This document shows positions 61,273-64,000 of a stretch of 64,000 nucleotides of DNA, piece by piece. The notes under the pieces are model-generated. The model had not been told where the DNA came from. It saw only the letters and a program-made list of their open reading frames with translations, and searched no databases. Position numbers and translations under genes: made by a program. The DNA is from DASWID01 sp049682815 (lineage in GTDB: Bacteria > Desulfobacterota_D > UBA1144 > Nemesobacterales > CSP1-2), in the NCBI GenBank assembly GCA_049682815.1, contig JBAUII010000124.1:21645-85644 (forward strand), written 5' to 3'. Each line of letters opens with the position of its first letter. Positions within the stretch are counted from its first letter, which is position 1.

Positions 61273-63770
61273 TGAAGGCTGTTGTTCTCGCGGGAGGTTT
61301 TGGTACTAGGATTAAGCCTCTAACCTATTCGCTGCCCAAGCCTATGCTTCCGCTCGGGGGTAAACCGATTATTGAGCATGTAATAAATCTTATCAAGCAA
61401 AATGGCTTCAGTGATCTAGTATTCTTGCTGTATTTTCAGCCGGATGCAATTAAAAATTACTTTGGAGACGGATCGACGCTAGGGGTTAAGATAAATTATA
61501 TGATCCCTCCGGAGGATTATGGTACCGCGGGAGCGGTAAAATATGCATCTGATAAATTGAGAGGCGACGACCCCTTTCTGATTATAAGTGGAGATTTACT
61601 TGCGGACGTTGATCTTGAGGCAATGTTTGCATTTCACAAAGAAAAAAATGCAATGGTAACTATCGGCTTGACCTCAGTCAAGGATCCTCTGCAGTTTGGA
61701 ATAGTAATCACGGACAAGGATGGCAGGGTTGTGAGATTTCTTGAAAAACCCGGTTGGGGAGAGGTATTTAGTGATTCTATAAACGCCGGAATATATATAG
61801 TTGATCCTGCGATTTTAGACTATATACCGGGGAAACAGTCATTTGATTTCAGTCATGATTTGTTTCCCAGGCTTCTTGGCGAAGACAAACCAATTTATGG
61901 GTATATATTGAGTGGCTATTGGCGAGATGTCGGAGATCCATCCTCGTATGTACAAGCGAATATGGATATTCTGGCTGGCAGGGTTAATGTAAAGGGTTCA
62001 GGAAGCAGGCTGGATGTAGTTGGTAAAGATATATGGCTGGGGGAAAATGCAGAAATTGCTAACGATGCTCAGCTTGAGGGGACCGTCATAGTTGGCAGGA
62101 GTGTAAGAATCAATGGCGGTTCAAGGATAGCCAATTCTATAATAGGAAACAGCACGATTATTGGCCAAAACGCTAATATTATAGACAGTGTAATATGGGA
62201 TGATACGAACGTTGGCGAGAGTACTAGTATCGATAGCAGTGTTATATGTTCCAACGTAAAAATTGGCAAGGATGTCTTAATTGAGCCCGGCGTTGTTGTC
62301 TCAGAAAATTGCTCTATAGGGGATGAGGCTGTTGTAAGGGAGGGTGTTAAGATTTGGCCAAGTAAGGAAATTGAATCAAGAGCCATCGTGTCTTCAAACC
62401 TTATCTGGGGTGAAAGGTGGAAGAGGAGCTTATTTGAGGAATCCAAGGTGTCCGGCCTTTCGAATTTTGAACTTACTCCTGAATTTGCAGCGAAGCTTGG
62501 TGCAGCATTAGCATCTTTTTTACCTAAGGGTTCTTCGGTCCTGATGGGAAGGGATACATATCGGGCACCTAGGATGATAAAGAGGGCTTTTGTCGCAGGG
62601 GTTCTGTCCGCAGGAGTTAACGTAAAGGATTTGAAAGCTGTCCCTATTCCTATTCTCAGGTATAAACTTCAGACATTTGGTGAGGTCGGGGGGGTTTATT
62701 TCAGATACTCACTGGAAAATCCAGAGGTAACCGAGATCCTATTTTATGACTCACAAGCGTTCGAGACTTCTGTGTCCTTTGAGAAGACCTTCGAAAGGAT
62801 CTTCCATAGAGAAGATTTTCGACGGGTATCTGAGGGTGGTGTAGGTAGAATCAGTGACCTTAGCGGTATTGTCGATTTCTATAAAGAGGGTTTTATAAGT
62901 TCTATAAAAGAAGAGATTATTAAGGAAAAGAAATTCAGAATTGTCGTGGATTTCTCTTTTGGACCTTCTTCGGAGTATTTTCCCTCGATCCTAAATGAAT
63001 TGGGTTGCGAGGTGATCAGCCTCAACGCATACACGGTCGAACATGGTAGCGGAGTCGATCCTAGCAGAGCACTGGCCCTCCTAGCCAGTATTGTTCAGGC
63101 AACTGATTCGACTGCTGGCTTCTGGCTTGATCCTTGGGCTGAGAGGGTATACTTCGTAGATGAAAAAGGGAGAATTTATAGGGATCTCGATTCCTTCTTT
63201 CTCTTGTTTAACCTGATTCTAAAAGCTGAGGAGTCAGGGGTGTGTGCTGTACCTTTATTCGTCCCCTCAAGCGTTGAGTATATCGCGAAAGAAAATAATT
63301 TTGATGTCGTAAGGACAAAAAATAGCGTAAGGGCACTATCTGAGTCGGCAAGGAATAGAGATGTTAAAATAGCAGGCTATCCGGATGGAAGGTTTATATT
63401 TCCCGAATTTCAGATTGCTTATGATGGAATGTTTACACTTGCTAAAATGCTTGAGCTTATGGCTGAACTGGATATAAGGCTATCGGAAGTCTCCAAGGCT
63501 ATACCTAAGTTTAATTTTCATCACGCGACTATTCCTTGTCCCTGGGAGGCGAAGGGGGTGGTGATGAGGATGGCATCTCAAGAGGCAATGGGCATGGAAG
63601 CATCTTACCTTGATGGCGTAAAAATCTCATTTAATGGTTCATGGGTCCTAATATTCCCGGATCAGTATAAATCATTGATACATCTATATACTGAAGCAAA
63701 TACGGGAAATGAACTATCTAATTTAACAATTGACTATACTAAAAAGATTGAGAATTGGATAAAAACCTAA
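61272..63770 (+). CDS. Mannose-1-phosphate guanylyltransferase / phosphomannomutase-like protein
   Basis: An 832-residue fusion. Residues 1-235 are a nucleotidyltransferase: VVLAGGFGTRIKPLTYSLPK, IISGDLLADVD, INAGIYIVDP. Residues ~250-375 are left-handed beta-helix hexapeptides (AEIANDAQLEGTVIVGRSVR). Residues ~390-832 follow the phosphohexomutase layout (VLMGRDTYRAP, VYFRYSLENPEV, FWLDPWAERVYFVDEKG, YPDGRFIFPEF). The serine loop and the DGDxDR metal loop are degenerate, so mutase activity is doubtful. The first part should make GDP-mannose or a related nucleotide sugar. Confidence 0.88.
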   Translation: MKAVVLAGGFGTRIKPLTYSLPKPMLPLGGKPIIEHVINLIKQNGFSDLVFLLYFQPDAIKNYFGDGSTLGVKINYMIPPEDYGTAGAVKYASDKLRGDDPFLIISGDLLADVDLEAMFAFHKEKNAMVTIGLTSVKDPLQFGIVITDKDGRVVRFLEKPGWGEVFSDSINAGIYIVDPAILDYIPGKQSFDFSHDLFPRLLGEDKPIYGYILSGYWRDVGDPSSYVQANMDILAGRVNVKGSGSRLDVVGKDIWLGENAEIANDAQLEGTVIVGRSVRINGGSRIANSIIGNSTIIGQNANIIDSVIWDDTNVGESTSIDSSVICSNVKIGKDVLIEPGVVVSENCSIGDEAVVREGVKIWPSKEIESRAIVSSNLIWGERWKRSLFEESKVSGLSNFELTPEFAAKLGAALASFLPKGSSVLMGRDTYRAPRMIKRAFVAGVLSAGVNVKDLKAVPIPILRYKLQTFGEVGGVYFRYSLENPEVTEILFYDSQAFETSVSFEKTFERIFHREDFRRVSEGGVGRISDLSGIVDFYKEGFISSIKEEIIKEKKFRIVVDFSFGPSSEYFPSILNELGCEVISLNAYTVEHGSGVDPSRALALLASIVQATDSTAGFWLDPWAERVYFVDEKGRIYRDLDSFFLLFNLILKAEESGVCAVPLFVPSSVEYIAKENNFDVVRTKNSVRALSESARNRDVKIAGYPDGRFIFPEFQIAYDGMFTLAKMLELMAELDIRLSEVSKAIPKFNFHHATIPCPWEAKGVVMRMASQEAMGMEASYLDGVKISFNGSWVLIFPDQYKSLIHLYTEANTGNELSNLTIDYTKKIENWIKT

Positions 63771-63790
63771 CTCAATATATATTGTTAGAT

Positions 63791-64000
63791 TTAACTAGTG
63801 AATTCCCTGTAGCTTGCTACAGGGTTTCCGCTGGCGTGTCATTGCGAGCGTTAGCGAAGCAATCTGCTAGGTTAACCCTATAATGGAACGGGTAATCAAA
63901 CGCTCTGCCAATGCCGAAGGAGATTGCTTCGAGACTTTTTAAGTCTCTCGCAATGACATCTGAGACTTTCAGTTTCTGTTATGATACCCTGCAGCTTGCT
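63791..64000 (+). repeat. MITE/REP-like element running off the window
   Basis: The left end contains the hairpin CCCTGTAGC-TT-GCTACAGGG (near 63805-63825). GTCATTGCGAGCGTTAGCGA plus AGCAATCT (63838-63866) pairs with AGATTGCTTCGAGACTTTTT and TCTCGCAATGAC (63922-63958). The right part ACATCTGAGACTTTCAGTTT recurs at 46521, and the end CCCTGCAGCTTGCT begins a second hairpin cut by the window edge. Fragments of the element occur at 16368 and 46200. Confidence 0.75.

Overview
The window looks like the chromosome of a Gram-negative bacterium with roughly 40% GC, most plausibly a deltaproteobacterial-type lineage (Desulfobacterota, Dadabacteria or a relative). The case rests on an O-antigen ligase/polymerase pair, a MJ0042 zinc-ribbon/DUF3426 protein, a sigma-54-type promoter before the ammonium transporter, a type III pantothenate kinase, a one-piece ManC/phosphomannomutase-like protein and many interspersed REP-like repeats. 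The phylum assignment is inference; no rRNA or tRNA gene was seen.

Region 1 (1-25.6 kb) is a large cell-surface polysaccharide locus, almost all on the plus strand. It holds three GT4 and two GT2 glycosyltransferases, a Wzy-like polymerase, a sulfotransferase, a NodU-type carbamoyltransferase, several FkbM-type and other methyltransferases, an initiating sugar-phosphate transferase, a GDP-mannose 3,5-epimerase-like enzyme, a geranylgeranyl-reductase-family flavoprotein, a VanZ protein, an O-antigen ligase and a CpsB-type PHP phosphatase. The locus is visibly decaying and recombining: a GT4 head, a WcaF acetyltransferase, an FkbM gene and probably the sulfotransferase carry nonsense or frameshift lesions, and the 3' end of the sugar transferase gene occurs three times, each time after a possible cargo gene. 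A VapBC pair and a four-helix-bundle (S23-type) gene sit among purine-rich GAGATTA-type repeat arrays.

Region 2 (25.8-30.2 kb) is a large GAF-GAF-GAF-PAS-PAS-GGDEF-EAL protein followed by an internally deleted REP-associated transposase (RAYT) unit with terminal inverted repeats; a further copy of one end lies before the GGDEF-EAL gene.

Region 3 (30.2-48 kb) is housekeeping: proB, mltG, a MoxR AAA-VWA fusion, an ammonium transporter, a zinc-ribbon membrane protein, guaB, guaA, a minus-strand operon (epimerase, O-methyltransferase, two small proteins), a zinc-ribbon miniprotein, a sigma-70 family factor and an M29-type aminopeptidase.

Region 4 (48-55.7 kb) is an accessory island of repeats. 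It contains two copies of a small gene with an identical 77-nt leader, a Fic protein with palindromic sites upstream, a transposase fragment, a DUF1566 lipoprotein and two toxin-antitoxin pairs (DUF433/DUF5615 and HigBA).

Region 5 (55.7-64 kb) is a plus-strand set: a membrane VWA/amidotransferase-like protein, coaX overlapping a stand-alone LigD-type phosphoesterase, then a cysteine-rich histidine kinase, a receiver protein and a ManC/phosphomannomutase-like protein that could supply GDP-mannose to the locus in region 1. A repeat element runs off the right edge.
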